A stretch of DNA of 42,471 nt from Chryseobacterium gleum (lineage in GTDB: Bacteria; Bacteroidota; Bacteroidia; Flavobacteriales_D; Crocinitomicaceae): assembly GCA_945902775.1 (NCBI GenBank), contig CAMDMY010000019.1, positions 1 through 42,471 on the forward strand. Direction: 5' to 3'. Shown piece after piece: positions 17,003-26,141 of this stretch; position 1 is the first letter of the stretch, and each line of letters begins with the position of its first letter. The notes under the pieces are model-generated. The model saw only the letters and a program-made list of their open reading frames with translations. It did no database searches and had not been told where the DNA came from. Both the position numbers and the translations under genes were made by a program.

Positions 17003-17812
17003 TTATAACTCAACAACAAGTTCCAAAATTTCATCTTTATCTTGAAAAGTTTTATTCGGTTTCTTTTCGAAAATTCCAAACATAGTTGAACCGCTTCCTG
17101 ACATAGCAGCATAAATAGCTCCTTCAGAATACAGATTTTCTTTCAATTGATTTAATTCAGGGTAAATAGCAAAAACTGTTTTTTCGAAATCATTTGTTAA
17201 TTCATTTTTCCAAGTTGAAATAGGTTGAGAAATAATTTCAGCAACTGTTTTAGTAGATGTTGAAAATTGAGCGCCTGCATACGCCTCTTTTGTTCCAACA
17301 TGTAGTCCTATATTGATGATTTTTAAAAAGTAACCTTTTAAATCAAGCTCAATAGGAGAAAGTATTTCACCTCTACCTTTAGCAACTTGAGAAGTATTTT
17401 TTACAAAAAAAGGACAGTCGCTACCTAATCTACTAGCTAATTCTTCTAGTATTGAATCTGAAAGATTTAAATTGAAAAGTGAATTTATCCCTATTAATAT
17501 AGATGCAGCATCTGAAGACCCACCTCCAAGTCCACCACCCATTGGAATAATCTTTTTTAAATGAACAAAAATTGGAGGAATTTGATATTCTTCCTTCATT
17601 AATTCATATGCTTTAACACATAAGTTGGACGACGTTTCACCAGGTATTGGAATTCCTGATTGTTTAAATTTAAATGAGTCAGCAGGTAAAATCTCCAAAA
17701 TATCTGTAAAAGGAATCGGAGTCATTACAGTTTCCAATTCATGAAAACCATCTTCACGTTTAAATAAAATGTGAAGTCCTAAATTTATTTTTGCAGAAGG
17801 AAATAAAATCAT
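17003..17812 (-). CDS. ispE: 4-diphosphocytidyl-2-C-methyl-D-erythritol kinase
   Basis: Phosphorylates CDP-methylerythritol in the non-mevalonate (MEP) isoprenoid pathway. 269 aa, GHMP kinase fold. N-terminal SAKINLGLHI carries the substrate-contact lysine (K8), the ATP loop is PMGGGLGGGSSDAAS (90-104), the catalytic aspartate is in GSDCPFF (130-136), and the C-terminal GHMP motif appears as MSGSGSTMFG. It is convergent with recG with no bases between the two stop codons, so no dedicated terminator fits between them. Confidence 0.95.
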   Translation of the reverse strand: MILFPSAKINLGLHILFKREDGFHELETVMTPIPFTDILEILPADSFKFKQSGIPIPGETSSNLCVKAYELMKEEYQIPPIFVHLKKIIPMGGGLGGGSSDAASILIGINSLFNLNLSDSILEELASRLGSDCPFFVKNTSQVAKGRGEILSPIELDLKGYFLKIINIGLHVGTKEAYAGAQFSTSTKTVAEIISQPISTWKNELTNDFEKTVFAIYPELNQLKENLYSEGAIYAAMSGSGSTMFGIFEKKPNKTFQDKDEILELVVEL

Positions 17813-17881
17813 AAAACAAATATAGGAAGTTGTTAATTAAAATAAGCGTTTTCGCTGAAAATCTACTTTTATCTTTTTATT

Positions 17882-18060
17882 ATTTTTTTAATAGACTATA
17901 AGATACAAGACTAAAAGAAAAACGACTTATTCAAACTGCTGATATAAATAAGTCTTACTATCTTGAGTCTTTAAGTCTTTAAGTCTTTAAGTCTTTAAGT
18001 CTTTAAGTCTTGAATCTTGAATCTTAAATCTAATGTCTCATGTCTAACAATCTATCGTCT
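17882..18060. repeat. Repeat-filled gap between ispE and accA
   Basis: The 333-bp gap (17813-18145) holds no gene. AGTCTTTA is repeated five times without interruption (17966-18005), followed by the variant AGTCTTGA, two TCTTGAA copies and then TCTAATG/TCTCATG/TCTAACAA/TCTATCG words to about 18060. AAGATA-CAAGACT (from about 17901) and AGTCTTAC-TATCTT (about 17951-17964) form an imperfect inverted repeat. The same vocabulary occurs at 4404-4512 and 26211-26540. Confidence 0.8.
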
Positions 18061-18090
18061 CACCAAATCGTTAACAAATAATTTGAACTG

Positions 18091-18124
18091 TTGAAAAAGA
18101 AGCAAACTTTTATTAGTAACTTTA
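18091..18124 (+). promoter_or_regulatory. Candidate promoter for accA
   Basis: TTG (18091-18093), 23 bases, then TAACTTTA (18117-18124), one mismatch from TAnnTTTG, 21 bp before the ATG at 18146. It lies immediately downstream of the repeat array. Confidence 0.4.
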
Positions 18125-18145
18125 CGCTTTCAAAAAAGAAAATAA

Positions 18146-19099
18146 ATGGCAACATATTTAGACTTCGAAGAACCGATTAAAGCTTTAGAAGAACAAATCG
18201 AGCAAACAAAAGAGATTGGCGAAAGTGCTGATCTTGACATGACTGATAAAGTTAAAGAATTAGAAGATAAGTTAATAAAGGTAACAAAGGATATTTTTTC
18301 GGGGTTAACTCCTTGGCAACGTGTTCAACTTTCTCGACACCCAGATAGACCATATACATTAGCTTATATTGACGCAATTACAAACGGAAATTTCCAAGAA
18401 TTACATGGAGATAGAACAGTAAAAGATGATAAAGCCATGATTGGTGGTTTTGGATCTATAGATGGTCGTTCAGTTATGTTTATTGGTCAGCAAAAAGGAA
18501 TCAATACTAAAATGCGTCAATACCGTAATTTTGGTATGCCTAATCCAGAAGGATATAGAAAAGCTTTGCGTTTAATGAAATTGGCAGAGAAATTTAATAA
18601 GCCGATCGTTACAATTATTGATACACCAGGAGCTTTTCCAGGACTAGAAGCTGAAGAGCGTGGTCAAGGTGAAGCAATTGCAAGAAACATCTATGAAATG
18701 ATGCGTTTGAAAGTTCCTGTAATTTGTATTATTATAGGTGAAGGAGCTTCAGGTGGTGCATTAGGAATTGGAGTTGGAGATAAAGTGGTGATGTTAGAAA
18801 ATACTTGGTATTCAGTAATTTCTCCTGAATCTTGTTCGTCTATTTTATGGAGATCATGGGATTACAAAGAAAGAGCAGCAGACGCTTTAAAATTGACTTC
18901 TGTGGATATGAAACGTTTGAAATTAGTTGATGATGTAATCAAAGAACCATTAAGTGGTGCGCACCGTCATCAAAAAGAAATGTTTGCTACAGTTAAAAAA
19001 TCGATTGTGAAATATTTGAAAGAATTAGACACAATTGAACCAGAGCAAAGAATAAACGACCGTATTGAGAAATTTTGCTCAATGGGAGTTTGGAAATAA
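18146..19099 (+). CDS. accA: Acetyl-CoA carboxylase carboxyltransferase subunit alpha
   Basis: Together with AccD it transfers CO2 from carboxybiotin to acetyl-CoA to give malonyl-CoA for fatty-acid synthesis. 317 aa, the same size as E. coli AccA (319). Clear signatures are [14 protein letters not shown] at the N-terminus, [57 protein letters not shown] and [17 protein letters not shown]. Neither accD nor accB is nearby. It is monocistronic by appearance: candidate promoter upstream and strong terminator downstream. Confidence 0.97.
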   Translation: MATYLDFEEPIKALEEQIEQTKEIGESADLDMTDKVKELEDKLIKVTKDIFSGLTPWQRVQLSRHPDRPYTLAYIDAITNGNFQELHGDRTVKDDKAMIGGFGSIDGRSVMFIGQQKGINTKMRQYRNFGMPNPEGYRKALRLMKLAEKFNKPIVTIIDTPGAFPGLEAEERGQGEAIARNIYEMMRLKVPVICIIIGEGASGGALGIGVGDKVVMLENTWYSVISPESCSSILWRSWDYKERAADALKLTSVDMKRLKLVDDVIKEPLSGAHRHQKEMFATVKKSIVKYLKELDTIEPEQRINDRIEKFCSMGVWK

Positions 19100-19104
19100 T
19101 TTAA

Positions 19105-19150
19105 ATTACAAATTACAGATTACAAATTACAGATTGAAAAATTACAAATT
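19105..19150. repeat. Tandem 14-bp repeat (ATTACAAATTACAG)
   Basis: Two exact tandem copies (19105-19118 and 19119-19132), followed by a degenerate third (ATTGAAAAATTACAAATT). It lies between the accA stop and the terminator. Each unit itself contains two ATTACA words. Confidence 0.8.
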
Positions 19151-19151
19151 C

Positions 19152-19185
19152 AACAACCGGTGTTCCAGCATCGGTTGTTTTAGTT
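19152..19185 (+). terminator. Rho-independent terminator of accA
   Basis: AACAACCGGTG (19152-19162) pairs with CATCGGTTGTT (19169-19179) over 11 bp with one G-U pair and a 6-base loop; TTTTAGTTTT follows. Confidence 0.88.
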
Positions 19186-19237
19186 TTAGAGAAATAAATT
19201 AGTAATAAGGAGTTACATTTAGATAAAAATTAAACAA

Positions 19238-20047
19238 ATGAGATCAATTATTGAAGCAGCATGGCAAAACCGTGAATTATTAAAACAACAAGATACAATT
19301 GACGCAATTAATCATGTAATTGAAGAGATCGATAAGGGAATTTTAAGAGTTGCTGAACCAACAGATAACGGTGAATGGATTGTTAACGAGTGGGTTAAGA
19401 AAGCCGTTGTTATGTACTTTCCAATACGACAAATGGAAACAATTGAAGTTGGACCGTTTGAGTTTCATGATAAAATGGCACTTAAAACAAACTATAAAGA
19501 GTTAGGTGTAAGAGTTGTGCCTCCAGCAGTTGCTCGCTATGGTGCTTTTATAGCATCTGGAGTAATATTAATGCCTTCTTATGTAAATATTGGAGCTTAT
19601 GTTGATGCTGGTACAATGGTTGATACTTGGGCTACAGTTGGATCTTGTGCTCAAATTGGTAAAAATGTTCATCTAAGTGGAGGAGTTGGTATTGGAGGAG
19701 TTTTAGAACCTTTACAAGCTGCGCCAGTTGTTATTGAAGATGGAGCTTTTATAGGTTCTAGATGTATTGTAGTTGAAGGAGTTAGAGTAGGGAAGGAAGC
19801 TGTTTTAGGGGCAAATGTTGTTTTAACAAAATCAACTAAAATTATTGATGTTTCAGGCACTTCTCCAGTCGAGCATATTGGTTATGTTCCTGAAAGAAGC
19901 GTAGTTATTCCAGGATCATATACAAAGAAATTTCCAGCGGGTGATTTTCAAGTTCCATGTGCTTTAATTATTGGGAAAAGAAAAGCTTCAACCGATTTAA
20001 AAACTTCGTTGAACGATGCTTTAAGAGAGCACAATGTAGCAGTTTAA
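19238..20047 (+). CDS. dapD: 2,3,4,5-tetrahydropyridine-2,6-dicarboxylate N-succinyltransferase
   Basis: Succinylates tetrahydrodipicolinate in the succinylase branch of lysine and meso-diaminopimelate synthesis. 269 aa, close to E. coli DapD (274). The N-terminal helical domain (MRSIIEAAWQNRELL) is followed by a left-handed beta-helix of hexapeptide repeats (about 105-210: YVNIGAYVDAGTMVDTWATV, GKNVHLSGGVGIGGVLEP). The C-terminal AGDFQVPCALIIGKR segment is also typical. No other dap gene is in the window. It follows the accA terminator, but I do not see a convincing promoter in the short leader. Confidence 0.97.
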   Translation: MRSIIEAAWQNRELLKQQDTIDAINHVIEEIDKGILRVAEPTDNGEWIVNEWVKKAVVMYFPIRQMETIEVGPFEFHDKMALKTNYKELGVRVVPPAVARYGAFIASGVILMPSYVNIGAYVDAGTMVDTWATVGSCAQIGKNVHLSGGVGIGGVLEPLQAAPVVIEDGAFIGSRCIVVEGVRVGKEAVLGANVVLTKSTKIIDVSGTSPVEHIGYVPERSVVIPGSYTKKFPAGDFQVPCALIIGKRKASTDLKTSLNDALREHNVAV

Positions 20048-20092
20048 TCGATGAAATGTAAAAAAAATAATAGTCTATTTAAATTAATTATC

Positions 20093-20100
20093 TAATTTTG
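20093..20100 (+). promoter_or_regulatory. -7 promoter box for the barrel protein gene at 20126
   Basis: TAATTTTG, an exact TAnnTTTG match, 25 bp before the ATG, in a very AT-rich stretch. No clear -33 element. Confidence 0.45.
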
Positions 20101-20125
20101 GCATATAATTTTAAAAAAATAAATA

Positions 20126-20770
20126 ATGAAAAAACTAATTTTACCATTGATAGCTTTAACGATGATGTTAGCTCCAACTAAGTCAAATGCTCAAGCAATT
20201 GGGGAAGGAAAAATCATCGTAGATGGTTATTATGGATTTGGGAATCTTTATAACGCTGTTTTCGAATCTTTAGCAAGTTCTTCAGGTTTAAATATAACGA
20301 ATAAGTTTATGGGACCTTTAGGAGTTAGAGGTGAGTATTTGATAAGTGATAAAGTAGGTTTTGGATTAGACTTAGGATACTCTTCTGCTTCTATGAATTA
20401 TGATGAAACGATTTCTTCGAATATTTATGACATTAATGGTATACTTACAAATTCCACAACTAATACATATAATTATAGTGTTAAGTCATCTAAAATTGGA
20501 GCTATGGTTACTTTTAATTATCACTTTGTCGAAAGCGATAAATTTGATGCATATTTCGTTACAGGTTTAGGATATGGAAATAGAACTACAACTTATACGT
20601 CTACAAATAAAGATTACATTGTCCCATCATCAACAAGTTCATTATTTCCTGTAGCTGCAAGAATAGGAGTTGGAATGAGATATTTTTTCACAGAAAACAT
20701 TGGTGCTAATTTAGGTTTAGGATTAGGCCAAGGTGGATTAGTGAATATTGGTATTACTGCAAAATTCTAA
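20126..20770 (+). CDS. Outer-membrane beta-barrel protein (OmpW/porin-like), paralogue A
   Basis: 214 aa with a signal peptide (cleavage near SNAQA, residue 24) and alternating aromatic/glycine strands of a small outer-membrane barrel, ending in a terminal strand VNIGITAKF with the usual C-terminal Phe. Landmarks are GPLGVRGEYLISDKVGFGLDLGY, MVTFNYHF, GLGYGNR and ARIGVGMRYFFTENIG. It aligns along its length with the convergent neighbour at 20827-21495. Function is unknown; barrels of this size are often listed as porin-family or outer-membrane beta-barrel proteins. It has its own promoter box and a strong terminator. Confidence 0.85.
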   Translation: MKKLILPLIALTMMLAPTKSNAQAIGEGKIIVDGYYGFGNLYNAVFESLASSSGLNITNKFMGPLGVRGEYLISDKVGFGLDLGYSSASMNYDETISSNIYDINGILTNSTTNTYNYSVKSSKIGAMVTFNYHFVESDKFDAYFVTGLGYGNRTTTYTSTNKDYIVPSSTSSLFPVAARIGVGMRYFFTENIGANLGLGLGQGGLVNIGITAKF

Positions 20771-20792
20771 AAAAATATTTTAATTTTTAGAG

Positions 20793-20826
20793 AAAGGGAT
20801 GTAGATTAGTGCATCCCTTTTTTTGT
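20793..20826 (+). terminator. Terminator between the two convergent barrel genes
   Basis: AAAGGGATG (20793-20801) pairs perfectly with CATCCCTTT (20812-20820) around a 10-base loop; the plus strand continues with a T-run to the stop codon of the opposite gene at 20827. The minus-strand side lacks a long T-run, so it should work better for the plus-strand gene. Confidence 0.85.
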
Positions 20827-21495
20827 CTAAAATAATTTGTAAGATATTGAAGCTGAAAACAAAGCGCCTCCTAGTCCTAGTTCTATTCCACCAGCAATTC
20901 TTGAATTAAAATAGTAATTTACTCCGCAAAAGATTCTTAATGAAATGGGAAATGTTTTGTTTTGACTTGAAGTAAAATTAGTTGTGCTATCTTGTGTTTG
21001 TGTTTGAGTTGGTGTAATTGCTATACCGTTTTCTAATTGTTTGTATTTTCGAGAATTTGATCCAAAACCAAATCCTGAATACCAATCTAAATTAGGATTA
21101 GAAGAATCAAAATGATAATTATACCTAAATTGAAAACGCAAACGTTTCATTTCTTTTTGTACTTCGGTATATTCTGTTAACCATTTATCGCTATTTCCAT
21201 CATAAGTTGATGTTTCTCTTGTGAAATTTAATTTGTAAGAATTGTAAAGTATATCAAAACCTATCCCAGTATTATTAGATACTAAAAATTCTGCTCTGAT
21301 TCCTATAGGTCCTATTGTTTTGTATTTTGCATTTAAACCATTCAGTTCTGAATTTGGTAACATTAAAAATCCAAAATTTGGAAATCCAAAATATGGAGTA
21401 ATTATTTTATTTCTTTCAAAATGAGTTTGTGAAAAAACTGTTTGCTTTGAAAAGGAATAGAATAATAAGAAAATAAGAAAGGATGCTCTTTTCAT
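20827..21495 (-). CDS. Outer-membrane beta-barrel protein, paralogue B
   Basis: 222 aa. Signal peptide MKRASFLIFLLFYSF... ending near FSQ (23). It shares its layout with paralogue A: GPIGIRAEFLVSNNTGIGFD matches GPLGVRGEYLISDKVGFGLD, the FRYNYHF strand, GFGFGSNSRKY, and SLRIFCGVNYYFNSRIAGGI matches ARIGVGMRYFFTENIGANL. The C-terminal strand is SASISYKLF. Most likely an old inverted duplication. It lies downstream of the aconitase gene on the same strand with an intervening terminator and no obvious promoter, so low or read-through expression is possible. Function unknown. Confidence 0.83.
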   Translation of the reverse strand: MKRASFLIFLLFYSFSKQTVFSQTHFERNKIITPYFGFPNFGFLMLPNSELNGLNAKYKTIGPIGIRAEFLVSNNTGIGFDILYNSYKLNFTRETSTYDGNSDKWLTEYTEVQKEMKRLRFQFRYNYHFDSSNPNLDWYSGFGFGSNSRKYKQLENGIAITPTQTQTQDSTTNFTSSQNKTFPISLRIFCGVNYYFNSRIAGGIELGLGGALFSASISYKLF

Positions 21496-21503
21496 TTTAA
21501 TAG

Positions 21504-21539
21504 ATAAAAAAAAAGCAGGAGATAATTTCTCCTGCTTTT
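21504..21539 (-). terminator. Rho-independent terminator of the aconitase gene
   Basis: On the minus strand a 12-bp perfect stem (21539-21528 with 21522-21511, core GCAGGAGA/TCTCCTGC, 5-base loop) is followed by a run of T's (A's at 21507-21514 on the plus strand). Confidence 0.9.
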
Positions 21540-21556
21540 GATATAAAAAATTACGA

Positions 21557-23821
21557 TTAAGCTTCTTGAAATTTAATTAAATTTAATGCTGAACCAGCTT
21601 TATACCAATCAATTTGTTGATCGTTATAAGTATGATTTAATTTGATTGTTTCTACAGCACCATTTTCATGTGTTAACTCTAAGGTTAATTGTTTTCCTGG
21701 AGCGATTGAACTTAAATCAATAAGACTTAGGGTATCATTTTCAAGAATTTTAGCATAATCAGCTTCGTTAGCGAAAGTTAATCCTAAAATACCTTGTTTT
21801 TTCAAGTTTGTTTCGTGAATACGAGCGAAAGATTTTACAATAATCGCTTTTACACCTAAATGACGAGGTTCCATAGCTGCATGCTCTCTTGAAGAACCTT
21901 CACCATAATTATGATCTCCAACTACGAATGTTGGAACTCCAGCAGCTTTGTAAGCTCTTTGAACAGCAGGAACTTCACCATATTCACCCGTTAATTGATT
22001 TTTAACACTGTTCGCTTTACCATTGAAAGCATTTTCAGCACCAATTAACATATTGTTTGAAATATTATCTAAATGCCCTCTGTAACGTAACCAAGGTCCA
22101 GCCATAGAAATATGGTCAGTTGTACATTTTCCTGCAGCTTTGATTAATAATTTAGCTCCAGTTAAATCTTTACCATCCCAAGGTTCGAAAGACTCTAATA
22201 ATTGCAAACGACTAGAGTCTTCAGCTACAGCTATAACAACACTTGAACCATCCTCAGCAGGTGCTTGGTAACCAGAATCTTCAACATCAAAACCTCTTGG
22301 AGGTAATTCCCATCCTGTTGGTGCGTCGAATTTTACTTGTTCACCTTTATTATTAGTTAAAGTGTCTGTTAAAGGGTTAAATCCTAAGTCACCAGCGATT
22401 GCAATTGCTGCAACGATTTCTGGAGAAGCTACAAACGCATGCGTGTTTGGATTTCCATCAGCTCTTTTAGAGAAATTACGGTTGAAAGAGTGGATAATTG
22501 TATTTTTCTCACCTTTTTCAGCACCAGCTCTATCCCATTGACCAATACAAGGACCACAAGCATTTGTAAATACTTTCGTTCCAATTTTTTCGAAAGTATC
22601 AATGATACCATCTCTCTGAATTGTATATCTAACTTGCTCTGAACCTGGATTGATTCCGAATTCAGCTTTAGGAGTTAATCCTTTTTCGACAGCTTGTTTA
22701 GCGATTGAAGCAGCTCTAGACATATCTTCATAAGAAGAATTTGTACATGAACCAATTAGTCCCCATTCTACTTTCATTGGCCATTCATTTGCAGTAGCTT
22801 CCGCTTTCATTTTAGAAATAGAAGTTCCTCTATCAGGAGTAAATGGTCCATTAATTTGTGGTTCTAATTCAGATAAGTTAATTTCAATTACTTGATCAAA
22901 ATAAGCTTCTGGATTTGCATAAACTTCAGCATCACCTGTTAAATGTTCAGCAATCGCATCTGCAGCATCAACAACTTCTTGACGTCCAGTTGCTGTTAAA
23001 TATCTTCTCATTGAATCATCGTAGCCAAAAGTTGAAGTTGTAGCTCCAATTTCAGCACCCATGTTACAAATTGTTCCTTTTCCAGTAGCAGATAATGAAA
23101 TAGCTCCCTCACCAAAGTATTCAACGATTGCTCCAGTTCCACCTTTTACAGTTAAAATATCAGCAACTTTAAGAATAACATCTTTAGCAGAAGTCCAACC
23201 ACTTAAAGTACCAGTTAATTTAATACCGATTAATTTAGGGAATTTTAACTCCCAAGCCATACCTGCCATAACATCTACAGCATCAGCACCACCAACTCCA
23301 ATAGCAACCATTCCTAAACCGCCAGCGTTTACTGTATGAGAATCAGTTCCAATCATCATTCCACCAGGAAATGCATAGTTTTCTAAAACTACTTGGTGAA
23401 TAATACCAGCCCCTGGTTTCCAGAATCCAATACCATATTTATTTGAGATTGAAGATAAGAAGTTAAATACTTCGTTGTTTTGATTGATAGAATCTTGTAA
23501 ATCTTTTGTAGCACCTACTTTAGCTTGGATTAAGTGATCCGCATGAACAGTTGAAGGAACAGCAACTTTCGGTTTACCAGCTTGCATAAATTGTAACAAT
23601 GCCATTTGAGCTGTAGCATCTTGCATTGCTACACGGTCTGGAGCGAAATCAACATATGAATTTCCTCTTTCAAAATTTTCAGTTGCATTCCCATCCCAAA
23701 GGTGAGTATAAAGAATTTTTTCTGTCAACGTTAAAGGTTTGCCAACTATTTTACGAGCAGCTTCTACACGCTCAGGAAATAAGGTGTAAACCTTCTTAAT
23801 CATATCTAAATCGAATGCCAT
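21557..23821 (-). CDS. acn: Aconitate hydratase (mitochondrial-type aconitase)
   Basis: Interconverts citrate and isocitrate in the TCA cycle using a [4Fe-4S] cluster. 754 aa from the ATG at 23821 ([19 protein letters not shown]); an in-frame upstream ATG at 23872 adds 17 residues (MLIFASHIS...) that do not look like the family. Landmarks are [20 protein letters not shown] with [35 protein letters not shown], cluster cysteines in GSCTNSS and [13 protein letters not shown], and the C-terminal swivel domain with [15 protein letters not shown]. The sequence is the ACO2 (mitochondrial) type, not AcnB or the longer AcnA/IRP type, as is usual in Bacteroidota. Confidence 0.95.
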   Translation of the reverse strand: MAFDLDMIKKVYTLFPERVEAARKIVGKPLTLTEKILYTHLWDGNATENFERGNSYVDFAPDRVAMQDATAQMALLQFMQAGKPKVAVPSTVHADHLIQAKVGATKDLQDSINQNNEVFNFLSSISNKYGIGFWKPGAGIIHQVVLENYAFPGGMMIGTDSHTVNAGGLGMVAIGVGGADAVDVMAGMAWELKFPKLIGIKLTGTLSGWTSAKDVILKVADILTVKGGTGAIVEYFGEGAISLSATGKGTICNMGAEIGATTSTFGYDDSMRRYLTATGRQEVVDAADAIAEHLTGDAEVYANPEAYFDQVIEINLSELEPQINGPFTPDRGTSISKMKAEATANEWPMKVEWGLIGSCTNSSYEDMSRAASIAKQAVEKGLTPKAEFGINPGSEQVRYTIQRDGIIDTFEKIGTKVFTNACGPCIGQWDRAGAEKGEKNTIIHSFNRNFSKRADGNPNTHAFVASPEIVAAIAIAGDLGFNPLTDTLTNNKGEQVKFDAPTGWELPPRGFDVEDSGYQAPAEDGSSVVIAVAEDSSRLQLLESFEPWDGKDLTGAKLLIKAAGKCTTDHISMAGPWLRYRGHLDNISNNMLIGAENAFNGKANSVKNQLTGEYGEVPAVQRAYKAAGVPTFVVGDHNYGEGSSREHAAMEPRHLGVKAIIVKSFARIHETNLKKQGILGLTFANEADYAKILENDTLSLIDLSSIAPGKQLTLELTHENGAVETIKLNHTYNDQQIDWYKAGSALNLIKFQEA

Positions 23822-24147
23822 AATTTGTGTTATTTTAAGATCTATACTAATGTGCGACGCGAAAATAAGCAATTTGAGTTAATTCTCTTTGTGTTTTTTA
23901 CAAAAGTTTTTTGATTTTTACAATCAATACTTCAGAGGTTTATGATTGGTTCGATCAAAGCGATTTTGTTTTCAATCGACCTATTCTATTTTTTTGATAA
24001 ATTAACTTGTTTATCATTCTCATTTTAGATAGAAATTGGGCAAAATGAGTGGTTTTTTTATTTTCAATCAATGATAGTTACCGTTTAAAATAAAATATTC
24101 ATTTGTTTTAGGTTAATTAATTACATTTAAAAAAAACTTTAAATACT
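23822..24147. other. Divergent intergenic region between acn and the M1 peptidase
   Basis: 326 bp with no ORF I can support. It must contain the promoters of both flanking genes, but I find no exact TAnnTTTG with a spaced -33 element on either strand. GATAAA/TTTATC (about 23996-24016) is a weak hairpin. Nothing else stands out. Confidence 0.5.
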
Positions 24148-26121
24148 ATGAATTTTAAAACTACACTATTGTCTTTAATGGCCTTTTTTGTACCATTCTT
24201 ATTTTTTGCTCAGAATAAAGAATTTTCATGTTCTTCTGTGAAAATTAAAAATAAGAACATGAAAAGTAACACACTTTCTATAGCGCAGATTGCCGAAACT
24301 GAAAAGTACGATGTTCACTTTTACGATTTAGATTTAAATATGACGAATACTTCTACTACTCTTTCAGGAACGGTAGAGATTCATGGAACGGCCAGAGAAG
24401 AATTAGATTCTGTTTGGTTGGAATTATTTGAAACTTTTACAATTTCTGAAATTAAATTTAATGGAACTCCGGTTAATTATAAAAGAAGTTTATCTGTAAT
24501 AAAAGTCCCTGTTAACATTTCAATGAATGATTCTTTTGTAATTTCTATTTCATATAATGGAACACCTCCCGATGGTTCCACAAATCCATTAGGCGGTTCT
24601 GGCATGACCAATGATAACTCACCATCTTGGGGAAATCAGGTTACTTGGTCTTTAAGCGAACCTTTTTCAGCATTCGAATGGTTTCCATGCAAACAATCAT
24701 TAACAGACAAGGCGGATAGTGTTTTTGTTTCGATTACTGTGCCTTCATCATGCAAAGCTGGTTCAAATGGCGTATTGGTTCAAGTTTTGGATTTAGGAAA
24801 TGGATTTAAAAAGTTTAGTTGGGAGCACAGATATCCAATTGATTACTATCTTATTTCTGTTTCTGTAGCTGAATATATAGAATATACCGTTTATGCAAAT
24901 CCTATCGGGACAACTAATCCAATCCCCATTCAAAATTTCATTTATAATAATCCTGCTACTTTACCAAAATTTAAGAAAGACATCGATGAGACGGTTGATT
25001 TTATTGAATATTTTTCTGATATTTTTGGATTGTATCCATTTCATAAAGAGAAATATGGTCATTGTATGGCGCCGCTGAGCGGGGGGATGGAGCATCAAAC
25101 AATGACTACACAAGGATTCTTCAATAATACTTTGACAGCTCATGAGTTAGCGCATCAGTGGTGGGGAAATCATGTTACTTGTAAGTCATGGTCAGATATT
25201 TGGGTGAATGAAGGCTTTGCTTCTTATGCAGAGTATTTGATGTTGGAAGAACTCTATCCAGGAGATGAACTTGTGGATATGCTTGATCGTCACAATACTA
25301 TAATGTCCCAGTTGGGGGGGAGTATTTGGGTAGAAGATAGTTTAGATGGTGACCGAATTTTCAGTTCTAGACTCACCTATGATAAAGGAGCAGCTTTTGT
25401 TCATACCTTAAGATATTTAATTAACAATGATGAACTTTTTTTTACTTCGTTAAAGAATTTTCAATCTAGTTTTACTTTTTCGACTGCTTTAGGAGTAGAT
25501 GTGCAAGAAGTAATGGAAAATGTATCAGGTTTAGATTTGAGTGAAGCTTTTGAACAATGGTATTTCGGAGAAGGTTATCCTACCTATTCAGCAAAATGGA
25601 ATGTAGTTGGGAATGATTTATTGGTAAATATTTCACACAATGGATCGATGCCGAGTAGAACGCCTCTATTTACAAATGATCTGGATGTTCGATTTAAAAG
25701 AGCAGGCTTAAGTGATACAACTATTCGATTTTCAATTACTTCAAACGATGAAAATTTTAAAATTGAAGGTTTAAATACTGTTACAAGTTTAAGTTCAATC
25801 GATCCAAATAATTGGATTATAAACAAAGTTGGATTTATACAACGCGACTTGAGTCTGAAAATAGATGAATTGAAAAAAGAGGATAATCAAATTAGTATTT
25901 CGTTGTATCCGAATCCAACAATGGATTTTATTGAAGTTAAATCCAGTAAAATGGAAGTGTTTTATTTGAAGATTACAGACACTACAGGTAAATTGTGTTT
26001 TTCTAAATCGGTCAAGACAGGTGAGAAAATTGATATTTCCGAATTTCATTCTGGATTATACATGTTTCAAATTGAGTCGGAAAATGGAGAACAGATTACG
26101 AGAAAAATTGTAAGAAAATAG
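24148..26121 (+). CDS. Secreted M1-family metallopeptidase with T9SS C-terminal sorting domain
   Basis: Zinc aminopeptidase-like protein, 657 aa, exported by Sec and then predicted to use the type IX secretion system. Signal peptide 1-21 (FLFFAQ). The N-terminal beta domain of M1 peptidases spans about 50-250. The catalytic domain has GGMEHQT (312-318), replacing the aminopeptidase GAMEN motif, then the zinc site HELAHQWWGN (332-341) with the third ligand E355 in WVNEGFA. The C-terminal 75 residues (about 582-657) form a T9SS type-A domain: SLYPNPTMDFIEVKS, ITDTTGKL, GLYMFQIE and a basic end. The GGMEHQT variant is common in Bacteroidota M1 enzymes. Two G-homopolymers lie in the catalytic region (six at 25081-25086, seven at 25314-25320), unusual in such an AT-rich gene. 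Confidence 0.93.
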   Translation: MNFKTTLLSLMAFFVPFLFFAQNKEFSCSSVKIKNKNMKSNTLSIAQIAETEKYDVHFYDLDLNMTNTSTTLSGTVEIHGTAREELDSVWLELFETFTISEIKFNGTPVNYKRSLSVIKVPVNISMNDSFVISISYNGTPPDGSTNPLGGSGMTNDNSPSWGNQVTWSLSEPFSAFEWFPCKQSLTDKADSVFVSITVPSSCKAGSNGVLVQVLDLGNGFKKFSWEHRYPIDYYLISVSVAEYIEYTVYANPIGTTNPIPIQNFIYNNPATLPKFKKDIDETVDFIEYFSDIFGLYPFHKEKYGHCMAPLSGGMEHQTMTTQGFFNNTLTAHELAHQWWGNHVTCKSWSDIWVNEGFASYAEYLMLEELYPGDELVDMLDRHNTIMSQLGGSIWVEDSLDGDRIFSSRLTYDKGAAFVHTLRYLINNDELFFTSLKNFQSSFTFSTALGVDVQEVMENVSGLDLSEAFEQWYFGEGYPTYSAKWNVVGNDLLVNISHNGSMPSRTPLFTNDLDVRFKRAGLSDTTIRFSITSNDENFKIEGLNTVTSLSSIDPNNWIINKVGFIQRDLSLKIDELKKEDNQISISLYPNPTMDFIEVKSSKMEVFYLKITDTTGKLCFSKSVKTGEKIDISEFHSGLYMFQIESENGEQITRKIVRK

Positions 26122-26141
26122 TTGTTTAGATGCTCATAGAC

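Noticed and set aside
17966-18013. CRISPR-like or coding repeat in the AGTCTTTA run
   Set aside because: It is an 8-bp tandem repeat without spacers, contains stop codons in more than one frame and lies in a gap with no ORF.
23822-23872. Longer aconitase start at the ATG at 23872
   Set aside because: The 17 added residues do not fit the family N-terminus, whereas the ATG at 23821 begins the expected [12 protein letters not shown] segment.
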